The translations under genes were made by a program, and so were the position numbers. A DNA stretch of 62,150 nucleotides, taken from Nostoc spongiaeforme FACHB-130. Its GTDB lineage: Bacteria; Cyanobacteriota; Cyanobacteriia; Cyanobacteriales; Nostocaceae. The notes beneath the pieces were generated by a model. The model saw nothing but the letters and a program-made list of their open reading frames with translations, had not been told where the DNA came from and searched no databases. Location of the stretch: assembly GCF_014698475.1 (NCBI RefSeq), contig NZ_JACJTB010000043.1, positions 1-62,150 on the forward strand, written 5' to 3'. Positions 44,065-52,365 of this stretch are shown piece after piece. Each line of letters begins with the position of its first letter. The first letter of the stretch is position 1.

Positions 44065-46326
44065 ATGGAGAATGCCACACTTAAACTACGCGGTATGAGT
44101 TGCGCTTCCTGCGCCAGAAGTATTGAAGATGCGATTAGTTCTGTCCCTGGTGTAAATGAATGTAGCGTGAACTTTGGGGCAGAACAGGCAACAGTTGATT
44201 ATGACCCCAGAACAACAGATTTACAAGCTATACAAGAGGCGGTAGATGCAGCAGGTTATTCTGCCTATCCCCTGCAAGAACAAAATCTGATGGCGGGAGA
44301 AGATGATGAAGAGAAAAGATATCGCCTGAAAGAGTCCCGCGATTTACAACAAAAAGTAACAGTAGGGGGCATCATTAGCATAGTGCTGGTGATTGGCTCA
44401 CTACCAATGATGACAGGGTTAAACCTACCTTTTATTCCCACATGGTTGCATAATCCTTGGGTGCAATTAGTCCTCACAACTCCTGTACAGTTTTGGTGTG
44501 CTGTACAGTTCTACGTTAATACCTGGAAAGCTTTTAAGCGTCATGCCGCGACAATGGATACCTTAATAGCTTTGGGTACAAGTGCAGCATATTTCTATTC
44601 CCTATTCGCTACCTTATTTCCTGGCTTTTTTATTGCTCAGGGATTGATGCCAGATGTGTATTATGAAACTTGTGCTGTCGTCATTACCTTGATTTTACTA
44701 GGGCGGCTGTTTGAAAATCGTGCCAAAGGACAAACCTCAGAAGCTATCCGTAAGTTGATTGGTTTGCAGGCGAAAACAGCACGGTTGATTCGGAACGGAC
44801 GAGAAGTAGATGTACCGATTGAGCAAGTAGAAATTGGTGATGTGGTGCTGGTTCGTCCTGGGGAGAAAATTCCCGTTGATGGGGAAGTAGTTGATGGGAC
44901 ATCCACAGTTGATGAAGCGATGGTGACTGGCGAAAGTGTACCCGTGAAGAAGCAACCAGGGGATGAAGTCATCGGTGCAACCATCAACAAAACTGGAAGT
45001 TTTAAATTTCGGGCGACAAGAGTAGGAAAAGATACCGTACTGGCGCAGATTGTGCAATTAGTACAGCAGGCTCAAGGCTCAAAAGCCCCAATTCAAAGAC
45101 TAGCAGACCAAGTTACTGGCTGGTTTGTGCCGGCAGTAATTGCGATCGCTATCCTTACTTTTATCATCTGGTACAACATCATGGGCAATGTCACCCTGGC
45201 GTTGATTACCACAGTTGGGGTGTTAATTATCGCTTGTCCTTGTGCATTGGGTTTAGCTACACCGACTTCAGTGATGGTAGGCACAGGTAAAGGTGCAGAA
45301 AACGGCATTTTAATTAAAGGTGCGGAAAGCTTAGAAATAGCACACCAAATTCAAACAATTGTCTTAGACAAAACAGGCACAATTACCCAAGGTAAACCCA
45401 CAGTTACAGATTTTCTCACAGTTGATGGCACTGCTAACGGTAATGAAATGAAGTTGATACAACTAGCCGCATCCTTAGAACGCAATTCGGAACATCCCTT
45501 GGCAGAAGCAGTTGTTAGATATGCCGAATTTCTGCAACTGCCATTAGTAGATGTCAGAGATTTTGAAGCGATCGCAGGTAGTGGTGTCGAAGGTATCGTT
45601 TCTAACCGTCTTGTGCAAATTGGTACACAACGTTGGATGGAAGAGTTGAGCATTAACACTCAAGCCTTGCAACAAGATAAAGAACGCTTAGAATACCTGG
45701 GTAAAACAGCAGTTTGGTTAGCAGTTGACGGAGAAATCAAAGGATTGATGGGGATTGCTGATGCCATTAAACCCACCTCCACCCAGGCTGTGAGAGCGTT
45801 GCAAAAACTTGGTTTAGAAGTTGTCATGCTCACAGGCGATAACCGCCGCACCGCCGAAAGTATTGCCCGTGAATTTGGTATAAAAAGAGTCTTAGCAGAA
45901 GTGCGCCCCGACCAAAAAGCCGCTACAGTACAAGCAATACAAGCAGAAGGCAAGATTGTAGCGATGGTTGGTGATGGGATAAATGATGCACCAGCCTTAG
46001 CGCAAGCCGATGTGGGAATTGCAATTGGGACTGGTACAGATGTGGCGATCGCCGCTAGTGATATCACTCTGATTTCTGGCGATTTACAAGGCATAGTTAC
46101 AGCAATTCAACTCAGCCGCGCCACAATTCGCAACATTCGCCAAAACTTATTCTTCGCCTTCATCTACAACGTTGCTGGTATTCCCATCGCCGCCGGGATT
46201 CTGTTCCCCTTCTTCGGTTGGTTACTCAATCCTATTATCGCCGGTGCAGCAATGGCCTTTAGTTCAGTTTCTGTAGTCACCAATGCGCTGCGGTTACGTA
46301 ACTTCCAACCTAAAACACTCGCATAG
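44065..46326 (+). CDS. copA: Copper-exporting P1B-1 ATPase CopA
   Basis: A 753-aa Cu(I)-exporting ATPase. It has an N-terminal HMA domain ([10 protein letters not shown], Cys13 and Cys16) and eight membrane helices. [16 protein letters not shown] is near residue 390, DKTGT near 433, and HPLAEAV and [14 protein letters not shown] follow. The seventh and eighth helices contain FIYNVAGIP and [16 protein letters not shown], the P1B-1 signature for Cu(I)/Ag(I). A ribosome binding site GGAG lies just before the ATG. It heads an operon with a 26-aa peptide, a cupredoxin, a VOC protein and a DoxX protein behind MerR-type promoter D. Confidence 0.9.
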   Translation: MENATLKLRGMSCASCARSIEDAISSVPGVNECSVNFGAEQATVDYDPRTTDLQAIQEAVDAAGYSAYPLQEQNLMAGEDDEEKRYRLKESRDLQQKVTVGGIISIVLVIGSLPMMTGLNLPFIPTWLHNPWVQLVLTTPVQFWCAVQFYVNTWKAFKRHAATMDTLIALGTSAAYFYSLFATLFPGFFIAQGLMPDVYYETCAVVITLILLGRLFENRAKGQTSEAIRKLIGLQAKTARLIRNGREVDVPIEQVEIGDVVLVRPGEKIPVDGEVVDGTSTVDEAMVTGESVPVKKQPGDEVIGATINKTGSFKFRATRVGKDTVLAQIVQLVQQAQGSKAPIQRLADQVTGWFVPAVIAIAILTFIIWYNIMGNVTLALITTVGVLIIACPCALGLATPTSVMVGTGKGAENGILIKGAESLEIAHQIQTIVLDKTGTITQGKPTVTDFLTVDGTANGNEMKLIQLAASLERNSEHPLAEAVVRYAEFLQLPLVDVRDFEAIAGSGVEGIVSNRLVQIGTQRWMEELSINTQALQQDKERLEYLGKTAVWLAVDGEIKGLMGIADAIKPTSTQAVRALQKLGLEVVMLTGDNRRTAESIAREFGIKRVLAEVRPDQKAATVQAIQAEGKIVAMVGDGINDAPALAQADVGIAIGTGTDVAIAASDITLISGDLQGIVTAIQLSRATIRNIRQNLFFAFIYNVAGIPIAAGILFPFFGWLLNPIIAGAAMAFSSVSVVTNALRLRNFQPKTLA

Positions 46327-46337
46327 AGGAAATAAAA

Positions 46338-46418
46338 ATGTTCAATCAAACCATATTTTTCGGAACTTTAGCAGGATTTGGATTTCTGCTGGGAGTGATT
46401 TCAGGAATTTTAGTTTAG
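46338..46418 (+). CDS. 26-aa membrane peptide downstream of CopA
   Basis: A 26-aa peptide (MFNQTIFFGTLAGFGFLLGV then ISGILV) that is almost one membrane helix with Gly-x-x-x-Gly-like spacing. It has its own ribosome binding site (AGAGGAAA) and starts 11 bp after the copA stop. Small single-helix peptides next to transporters often modulate or stabilise the pump; that role is inference. Sequence signals for translation are good, but the peptide is too short to identify a family. Confidence 0.55.
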   Translation: MFNQTIFFGTLAGFGFLLGVISGILV

Positions 46419-46455
46419 TTGGCAAATTAATCACATTCAAGTAGGAGGTTTTTCA

Positions 46456-47127
46456 ATGGTAAACAAAACAGCACTCATCGGTAGTATAGCCAGTTTAGGA
46501 ATTGTATTCTCAATTGCATCGGGTGAAGCAATCGCACAAAAATCCCATGATACGCACTCATCCACAACAGTCCAAACTAATCAATTTCAACGTATCGATC
46601 AGCCACTAGGGAACAAAATAGCCGTGACTCTCGGCGGATTTGGACTAATCGGCTTACAACTTTGGTGGTTTTTACTCAGTAAACCTAAGTCTCAAAAAGC
46701 AGTTGCAACAGGTGGAAATGTCCAAGAAGTCACTGTCACCGTTGATGGGGGATATGATCCAAGTCGAATAGTGGTGCAAGTAGGGAAACCAGTAAGGCTT
46801 AAATTTGAACGCAAAGATCCCAGCAGTTGCTTAGAAAAAGTCGTGATTCCAGACTTTCACATTGCCGCAGATTTACCGCTTAATCAAGTAACCACTGTGG
46901 AATTTACACCCAAACAAGCCGGAAATTATCTCTTTACCTGTGGCATGAATATGTTTCGTGGTGAAATTCAAGCCGAAGCTTCAGACATTCAATCAACAGT
47001 CATAAAGGAAGAAAAAACGATGAAAGAACCACAACCCAAATCCTTCAGTTCAATCGATGAGCATGAAACAACTGTAGATCAAGGAATTCAGAAAGCCAGC
47101 ATCAATATTGAAGCTGACATCAAATGA
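46456..47127 (+). CDS. Cupredoxin-domain exported/membrane protein
   Basis: A 223-aa protein with a signal peptide (ALIGSIASLGIVFSIASGEA), then a second hydrophobic helix (IAVTLGGFGLIGLQLWWFLL, about residues 55-75). A cupredoxin domain follows (EVTVTVDGGYDPSRIVVQVG, IPDFHIAADLPLNQ, YLFTCGMNMFRGEI). The His in DFHI and the Cys and Met in CGMNM are the usual copper ligands. A tail of about 45 residues is polar. AGGAGGT precedes the ATG. It probably accepts or stores copper exported by CopA outside the cytoplasm. Confidence 0.7.
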   Translation: MVNKTALIGSIASLGIVFSIASGEAIAQKSHDTHSSTTVQTNQFQRIDQPLGNKIAVTLGGFGLIGLQLWWFLLSKPKSQKAVATGGNVQEVTVTVDGGYDPSRIVVQVGKPVRLKFERKDPSSCLEKVVIPDFHIAADLPLNQVTTVEFTPKQAGNYLFTCGMNMFRGEIQAEASDIQSTVIKEEKTMKEPQPKSFSSIDEHETTVDQGIQKASINIEADIK

Positions 47128-47137
47128 GGAACATCAA

Positions 47138-47557
47138 ATGATTGATATTGGACTTACACATATTGCCCTACCTGTGTCAAACATTGAAAAAAGTATTGAT
47201 TTTTACGCTACCTATGCTCAAATGCAAGTAGCTCATCGTCGCATTGATACTGACACAGGGGTTGCGGTTGCTTGGCTGACAGACCATACTCGCCCATTTG
47301 CAATTGTTCTCATTGAAACTAAGTCAATACATTCTGTTCTCTCGCCATTAGCACATCTGGGAATTGGCTGTAAGAGTCGTGAAGCAATGGATGTTTTGTG
47401 TGATCAGGCTCGTCAAGCGGGGGTACTGGTTGACGAACCCAAAGATTCTGGGTATCCGGTCGGATATTGGGCATTCTTGCGAGATCCAGATGGTCACACG
47501 TTGGAATTGTCTTACGGCCAAGAGATTGGTCTAACGGTGGAGCAGGGGAATACGTAG
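47138..47557 (+). CDS. VOC/glyoxalase-fold protein
   Basis: A 139-aa protein with the vicinal-oxygen-chelate fold: ITHIALPVSNIEKSIDFY-like opening (GLTHIALPVSNIEKSIDFYA), GIGCKSREAMDVLCDQA, and the closing FLRDPDGHTLELSYGQEIG. In this family His and Glu residues of the opening and closing strands hold a metal ion. Substrates vary (methylglyoxal, antibiotics, aromatics) and cannot be deduced here. The ATG at 47138 has GAGGA just upstream; it is in the CopA operon 10 bp after the cupredoxin stop. Confidence 0.75.
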   Translation: MIDIGLTHIALPVSNIEKSIDFYATYAQMQVAHRRIDTDTGVAVAWLTDHTRPFAIVLIETKSIHSVLSPLAHLGIGCKSREAMDVLCDQARQAGVLVDEPKDSGYPVGYWAFLRDPDGHTLELSYGQEIGLTVEQGNT

Positions 47558-47589
47558 CACACATTTTTGAAAATAATAGGAGAATTTTT

Positions 47590-48045
47590 ATGAAAGGCGA
47601 TCATCTGCGCTCGACTACCCAAGCTACAAATTTACAACCACAAAAACCATACAATACCGGACTTCATGCAACTCGCAATTATTTGCCATTGATTGCCCGC
47701 ATTCTTTTATCTAGCTTATTCTTGTGGTCAGGGTTCAATAAAATTCTTCACCCAGCTGATACACAAGCATATATGGCCGCCTATGGGATGCCTTTCACCT
47801 GGCTATTTTTACCAGTAGCGATCGCCCTAGAAATTTCGGCTGGGCTGTCTTTACTCCTGGGTTTCTATGCACGCTTAGGAGCTGCGGCCTTAGCCATATT
47901 CACCTTCATCGCTACCTTTATTTTCCATAGCAACTTTGCTAACCCAATTGAGCAGATCATGTTCATGAAAAATCTGTGCATCATCGGTGGGTTACTAATG
48001 GTCATTCAGTACGGTTCTGGCAACATTGCTTGGCGACCACGTTAA
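47590..48045 (+). CDS. DoxX family membrane protein
   Basis: A 151-aa protein with four hydrophobic helices and the DoxX pattern (LIARILLSSLFLWSGFNKIL, PVAIALEISAGLSLLLGFYA, LAIFTFIATFIFHSN, IEQIMFMKNLCIIGGLLMV). DoxX proteins are small membrane proteins linked to oxidative and thiol stress. AGGAG before the ATG at 47590 defines the start. It is the last clear gene of the CopA operon; the next gene is 148 bp further on. Confidence 0.75.
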   Translation: MKGDHLRSTTQATNLQPQKPYNTGLHATRNYLPLIARILLSSLFLWSGFNKILHPADTQAYMAAYGMPFTWLFLPVAIALEISAGLSLLLGFYARLGAAALAIFTFIATFIFHSNFANPIEQIMFMKNLCIIGGLLMVIQYGSGNIAWRPR

Positions 48046-48066
48046 TGGGTTTAATTATCCGTCTTT

Positions 48067-48096
48067 ATCTGCGCTCATCTGCGTCTATCTGCGGTT
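48067..48096 (+). repeat. Three tandem 10-bp ATCTGCG repeats
   Basis: Three consecutive 10-bp units starting ATCTGCG (48067, 48077, 48087). This ATCTGCGTCTATCTGCGG type of short tandem repeat is common between genes in cyanobacteria. It separates the DoxX gene from the next gene. Confidence 0.7.
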
Positions 48097-48193
48097 AATT
48101 ATTCTTGATATCTTATTATCTACAACTTTAGATTAATTGGGTATCACAAATTAATTTTTCATCTCGTTTAATTCAACGTATTCTAATTCAGAG

Positions 48194-49135
48194 ATGACTA
48201 TGAAAGTATTAATTGCTGGAGCTACCGGTGCGATCGGTCGTCCACTCATCACACAATTAATTCAAGCTGGATATGATGTAACTGGCTTGACTCGTTCCCC
48301 CCAAAACGCCAATTTTCTTACTCAGCAGGGAGCAAAATCCGAAATCATTGATATCTTTGATGCTGATGCTGTTCATACTACCCTTAGTCGTATTCAGCCT
48401 GAAGTTGTCATTGACCTACTCACTGCTTTACCCAAAAACTATACTCCTGAGTCAATGAGTGCTGCAACGGCCCTAGACCATCGCACCCGCAGAGAAGGAG
48501 GAGCAAACCTGCAAATAGCGGCTCAAGCAGCAGGAGTCCGGCGTTACATTCTCCAATCCAGTGCTTTCTGGTATGCTCCAGGTATAGGTTTAGCTGATGA
48601 AGAAACTCCTTTTGCCTTTGATAGTACCCCAGGCATAGCAGCAGGAACAAGGATGTATGCAGATATAGAACATCGCCTTTTGTCTGCAAATACCTTGGAA
48701 GGCATTGTCCTACGTTATGGTCTCTTCTACGGAACAGGAACTTGGTACGCCAGCGATGGGGATATGGCAAATATGGTACGAAAACAGCAATTTCCCATTG
48801 TCGGTGACGGACAGGGGGTGTGGTCTTGGATACACGTTGAAGATGCTGCTGCTGCCACTGTTGCAGCTATTGAACAAGGTAAACTCGGAATTTACAACAT
48901 CGTTGACGATCGCCCTTTAGAACTGCGAGTATGGCTATCTGCCTATGCTGATTGGTTGGGCGCAAAACCACCTGTGCAGGTATCCGTTGCAGATACACTC
49001 AAAACTCAAGGAGCAGATGCAGTTTACTATGCCACCCAACTACGAGGTGCATCTAATCTTAAAGCTAAACAGGAAATTAATTTTCAGCCGCGATCGCTCC
49101 AATGGCTGGATAAAACTCTGGCTTTTAATTTGTAA
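48194..49135 (+). CDS. NAD(P)-dependent epimerase/dehydratase (extended SDR)
   Basis: A 313-aa oxidoreductase-like protein. The nucleotide-binding loop GATGAIGRPLI is at residue 8. The active-site region reads ILQSSAFWYAPG and MYADIEHRLL, where a typical SDR would have YxxxK; here Y and H appear instead of K, so catalysis may be altered. Later signatures include LRYGLFYGTGTWY and WIHVEDAAAATVAAIE. An ATG 6 nt further on is an alternative start. It may be transcribed with the CopA operon or from its own promoter; the substrate is unknown. Confidence 0.7.
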   Translation: MTMKVLIAGATGAIGRPLITQLIQAGYDVTGLTRSPQNANFLTQQGAKSEIIDIFDADAVHTTLSRIQPEVVIDLLTALPKNYTPESMSAATALDHRTRREGGANLQIAAQAAGVRRYILQSSAFWYAPGIGLADEETPFAFDSTPGIAAGTRMYADIEHRLLSANTLEGIVLRYGLFYGTGTWYASDGDMANMVRKQQFPIVGDGQGVWSWIHVEDAAAATVAAIEQGKLGIYNIVDDRPLELRVWLSAYADWLGAKPPVQVSVADTLKTQGADAVYYATQLRGASNLKAKQEINFQPRSLQWLDKTLAFNL

Positions 49136-49195
49136 AAGCTAGAGAAGCCCAAATCATTAGGAGATCAGTTTTTTCAAAAATGATATTTTTCATGC

Positions 49196-49227
49196 TTGAC
49201 TCTCCAGTTTACTGGAGAGTTTAGTAT
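49196..49227 (+). promoter_or_regulatory. MerR-type promoter E (merR1-methyltransferase)
   Basis: TTGACT, a 19-bp spacer beginning CTCCAGTTTACTGGAG (perfect dyad), then TTAGTAT. It is 39 bp upstream of the first merR ATG, as expected for an autoregulated MerR gene. Confidence 0.8.
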
Positions 49228-49265
49228 AAGATCAGTAATCATATCTCATTCGAGGTTTGGTAAGT

Positions 49266-49679
49266 ATGTTAGTCCAAGTAGAAGCAAAACAGATTGGTTT
49301 AGTTGCCAAAGAAAGCGGAGTACCAATTAAAACTATTCGCTACTATGAAGAACTTGGTCTACTCAAATCATCCGGAAGAACAGAAGGCGGATTTAGATTA
49401 TTTAATATTGATGTTTTAGCTCGCCTGCACTTTATTAAACGCGCTCAAAGTTTAGGATTAAGCTTATCAGAGATTAAGGAATTTTTAAATGTTCATGATC
49501 AAGGGGAATTACCTTGTGAGCATATCAAAACTAAACTAGAAGATAAGGTAAAAGCTATTGATGAACAAATTCAGCAATTACTGATTTTGAGACAAGAATT
49601 ATCAGGGTTGCTTTCTGGTTGGGAAATCAAGCCGGATGGTTCTCATTCCACTATTTGTCCGATTCTTGAACACGAATAA
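49266..49679 (+). CDS. MerR-family metal-responsive regulator (copy 1)
   Basis: A 137-aa MerR regulator with the winged-helix start (IGLVAKESGVPIKTIRYYEE, LGLLKSSGRTEGGFRLF) and a long dimerisation helix. Likely metal ligands are Cys in ELPCEHI near residue 82 and a C-terminal Cys (TICPI); this spacing is seen in ZntR/CadR/PbrR-like sensors rather than CueR. MerR proteins bind between the -35 and -10 of overlong promoters and activate them on binding metal. ATG at 49266 is chosen over a TTG 9 nt upstream. A close paralogue is encoded at 55702. Confidence 0.85.
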   Translation: MLVQVEAKQIGLVAKESGVPIKTIRYYEELGLLKSSGRTEGGFRLFNIDVLARLHFIKRAQSLGLSLSEIKEFLNVHDQGELPCEHIKTKLEDKVKAIDEQIQQLLILRQELSGLLSGWEIKPDGSHSTICPILEHE

Positions 49680-49696
49680 ATTTTACAAAAAACAAT

Positions 49697-50323
49697 ATGA
49701 GTGAAACTATAGTTCGTAACCAGTATGACCAGTTAGCTTCTGTTTACGATCTACGTTGGAAAAGTTATATAACCAATACACTATCGTTCCTGAAAACCTG
49801 GGCAGAAATATCACCAACAGATACTATACTTGATGTTGCCTGTGGGACTGGTGAGTTTGAACGTTTACTTCTAGCTGAGTATTCATCACAACAAATTGTT
49901 GGGATAGACATTTCAGATAAAATGCTGGCGATCGCCAAACAGAAATGTAGTGCTTATCCTCAAGTCTCATTCCAGATTGCAAGTGCTTCAAATTTGCCAT
50001 TCGACAATGATAGTATTGATGTGATTGTGTCTGCCAATGCGTTTCACTACTTTGACGATCCACTTGCTGCATTGAAAGAGATGAGACGTGTCCTTAAGCC
50101 TGATGGTAAAGTCATTATCTTAGATTGGTGTAGAGATTATTTAACTTGTAAAATCTGTGATCTGATATTGAAAGTTTTTGATCCGGCTCATCAGCAGTGT
50201 TATACCCAAAATGAATTTCACCGCTTGCTTGAAGATGCAAATTTTGCGGTTTATCGCGCAACTAAAATTCGCTTTGGTGTTGTGTGGGGATTGATGGTAG
50301 CGACTGCAAGCCTAAAGGCTTAA
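49697..50323 (+). CDS. SAM-dependent class I methyltransferase
   Basis: A 208-aa methyltransferase with motif I (ILDVACGTGEF, near residue 50), the acidic second motif (IVGIDISDKML) and the later motif (LKPDGKVIILDW). This is the Methyltransf_11 arrangement, acting on small molecules. It starts 17 bp after the merR stop and is co-transcribed with it. In a metal island an arsenic- or selenium-type substrate might be guessed, but no cysteine motif typical of ArsM is present. Substrate unknown. Confidence 0.75.
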   Translation: MSETIVRNQYDQLASVYDLRWKSYITNTLSFLKTWAEISPTDTILDVACGTGEFERLLLAEYSSQQIVGIDISDKMLAIAKQKCSAYPQVSFQIASASNLPFDNDSIDVIVSANAFHYFDDPLAALKEMRRVLKPDGKVIILDWCRDYLTCKICDLILKVFDPAHQQCYTQNEFHRLLEDANFAVYRATKIRFGVVWGLMVATASLKA

Positions 50324-50487
50324 GGCAATTTTATGTTTGATTGTTGCTTACTAACTTATAAAAGTTCCTAAAATTAATAGTGATGGAATATTACCACTAA
50401 ATACAATAATATAATAGTCATCTTGTATATAAAAATACAGATATAGGCAGACACATAATTTGTGTTTATCTGTATGCATCTATCTTG

Positions 50488-50527
50488 AAAAGTTCTGAGT
50501 GGAGTCAGCATCCGCCCAGAACTTTTT
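50488..50527 (+). terminator. Terminator after merR1-methyltransferase
   Basis: AAAAGTTCTG (50488-50497) pairs with CAGAACTTTT (50517-50526), with additional partial pairing inside, followed by a T-run. It lies in the 50324-50682 gap, which otherwise contains only promoter F. Confidence 0.7.
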
Positions 50528-50570
50528 GTTTGATTTGTGGTTGATTTTTTATTCTTTTTTGATTTTCCTC

Positions 50571-50602
50571 TTGACTCTCCAAGCAGATGGAGAATTTAAG
50601 CT
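50571..50602 (+). promoter_or_regulatory. MerR-type promoter F (HMA protein and RND pump)
   Basis: TTGACT, a 19-bp spacer beginning CTCCAAGCAGATGGAG, then TTAAGCT. The ATG of the HMA gene is 80 bp downstream. Confidence 0.75.
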
Positions 50603-50682
50603 AATTCCAAGTTGAGTAAAACAATTAAAACACTACTCAAACAAACAACCATTTAGTAGGAAAAAATCAGGAGTTTTCAGAG

Positions 50683-50877
50683 ATGACATTACAACTTACT
50701 ATCCCTAAATTAGCTTGTTCCGCTTGTGTAAATACTATCAACACTGCAATTCACAAAGTTGATACTACTGCTACTGTAAAAGCTGACACAAAAACCAAAA
50801 CTGTCAGTGTAGAAACTCAAGCATCAGAGACAGCTATTAAAGAAGCGATCGCCTCTGTTGGTTATCCATCCATATAG
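50683..50877 (+). CDS. HMA-domain metallochaperone (CopZ/Atx1-like)
   Basis: A 64-aa HMA-domain protein with the metal-binding motif CSAC at residues 12-15 (LTIPKLACSACVNTINTAI) and the family ending AIASVGYPSI. The canonical M-x-C-x-x-C is changed to L-A-C-S-A-C. Such proteins carry soft metals such as Cu(I) or Zn(II) in the cytoplasm. It directly follows promoter F and is 106 bp ahead of the RND adaptor, so it may feed the pump or buffer free metal. Confidence 0.8.
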   Translation: MTLQLTIPKLACSACVNTINTAIHKVDTTATVKADTKTKTVSVETQASETAIKEAIASVGYPSI

Positions 50878-50983
50878 GAGTTTTTAAAGGTATATCAACA
50901 GTTAGCAGAAGCTAACTGTTGATAAAAATCTATTAATTAGGAATTATTTCGACTCAATTGAAATTACAGGAAATTGCTCAAAC

Positions 50984-52330
50984 ATGAACCCGTTGGAAAA
51001 CCAAACTCCTATTCTAGATTTAGATGATGATTTGGAAGATCAGCCTCCCATTCTAGATGACGATGATTTAGAGGCTGAATTACAGTCACCACACTCAAAA
51101 AGACCGTGGCTTTGGTTATTGCTGACCTTACTATTAGTAGGTGGAGGTATTGCAGTTTGGCGTGTCCTTACTCCCAGTGCAAAACCCCCGGTGGCTACGG
51201 CTGTTACACCTCCTGGTGTACAAGTAAAATTATCTTCCTTAAAAGCCAGCACAATCGAACAAAGTTCCAATTTTATTGCTAACCTCCAATCACGTCGCTC
51301 AGTCGCTCTCCGTCCTAGAATTCAAGGACAAATCAGTCAGATTTTTGTACAAGCAGGGGATGAAGTAAAAGCAGGTACACCCATTCTGCAAATAGATGCG
51401 GAAGAACAAAAAGCAGCAGTTAGTGGTGTGGATGCAGCTGCAATGGCGGCGCGATCGCAACTCGAAAATGCCAAAGCAACTCTCAAATCTATAGAAGCTG
51501 AACGTTTATCCAAACAAGCTGATGTCAAGCTAAACGAGTTGGACTACCAAAGGTACTCTTATCTGGCTGCTGAAGGTGCGATATCTCGCCAAACTCAGGA
51601 TCAATACGCTAATAAACTAGCTACAGCTAAAGCCAGTTTGAATGCAATTGATGCCCAAATTCAAGCCCAAAAAGCTGCTATCTCTCAAGCCGAAAAAGCC
51701 GTACAGCAAGCTCAAGCAGCTACCAAACAACAACAAGTCCAGTTGAAATACTACAAAATTACTGCTCCTTTTGCTGGCAAGGTAGGCGATATCCCCATCA
51801 AAATCGGTGATTTTGTTGATACCTCTACTCAATTGGCAACTATCACCGAAAATCAAACTCTAGAAGTCAATATCTCCGTACCAGTTCAGCAAGCAACCCG
51901 ATTACGTCCTGGAATGACATTGCAGTTAATTGACGAACGGGGTAAAAATCTCGGAAGCAGTCGAATATTTTTCATTGCTCCCAACACCGCTAACGATACT
52001 CAGTCAGTCTTAGTCAAATCACTATTTGATAATTCCCTCAGACAGTTGCGAGCCGACCAATTTGTCAAGGCTAAAGTGATTTGGGACAAACGCCCAGGAG
52101 TATTAATTCCTACAACAACTGTTATCCGTTTGGGTGCAGAAACCTTTGTTTATGTAGCTGAATCCTCACCCAAAAAACAGGATTTAGTAGCACGGCTCAA
52201 ACCCGTAGAGCTAGGTAGTATCCAGGGTAATCAGTATCAAGTGTTAAAAGGGTTAACCGCAGGCGAGAAAATTGTTGTTTCCGGTTTACTCAACTTAAGA
52301 GATGGCGCTCCAATTATCCCTGAGCCTTAG
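50984..52330 (+). CDS. RND efflux periplasmic adaptor (MFP/HlyD family)
   Basis: A 448-aa membrane-fusion protein. It has an acidic cytoplasmic start, one membrane helix (WLWLLLTLLLVGGGIAVWRV, about residues 42-62) and a biotinyl-lipoyl-like half motif (QISQIFVQAGDEVKAGTPIL). A coiled-coil hairpin follows, rich in A, Q, K (about residues 145-250). The second half motif is YKITAPFAGKVGDI, then the beta-barrel ending PTTTVIRLG. It connects the inner-membrane pump to an outer-membrane channel. The pump gene follows at 35 bp; no TolC-like gene is present. Confidence 0.85.
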   Translation: MNPLENQTPILDLDDDLEDQPPILDDDDLEAELQSPHSKRPWLWLLLTLLLVGGGIAVWRVLTPSAKPPVATAVTPPGVQVKLSSLKASTIEQSSNFIANLQSRRSVALRPRIQGQISQIFVQAGDEVKAGTPILQIDAEEQKAAVSGVDAAAMAARSQLENAKATLKSIEAERLSKQADVKLNELDYQRYSYLAAEGAISRQTQDQYANKLATAKASLNAIDAQIQAQKAAISQAEKAVQQAQAATKQQQVQLKYYKITAPFAGKVGDIPIKIGDFVDTSTQLATITENQTLEVNISVPVQQATRLRPGMTLQLIDERGKNLGSSRIFFIAPNTANDTQSVLVKSLFDNSLRQLRADQFVKAKVIWDKRPGVLIPTTTVIRLGAETFVYVAESSPKKQDLVARLKPVELGSIQGNQYQVLKGLTAGEKIVVSGLLNLRDGAPIIPEP

Positions 52331-52365
52331 TTAAATCCAGATTTTTACTCACAAAGAATAAGTTT

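Noticed and set aside
45660-46094. Long open frame on the - strand inside copA
   Set aside because: It is antisense to the CopA catalytic core, without start signals; the copA frame explains the codon pattern.
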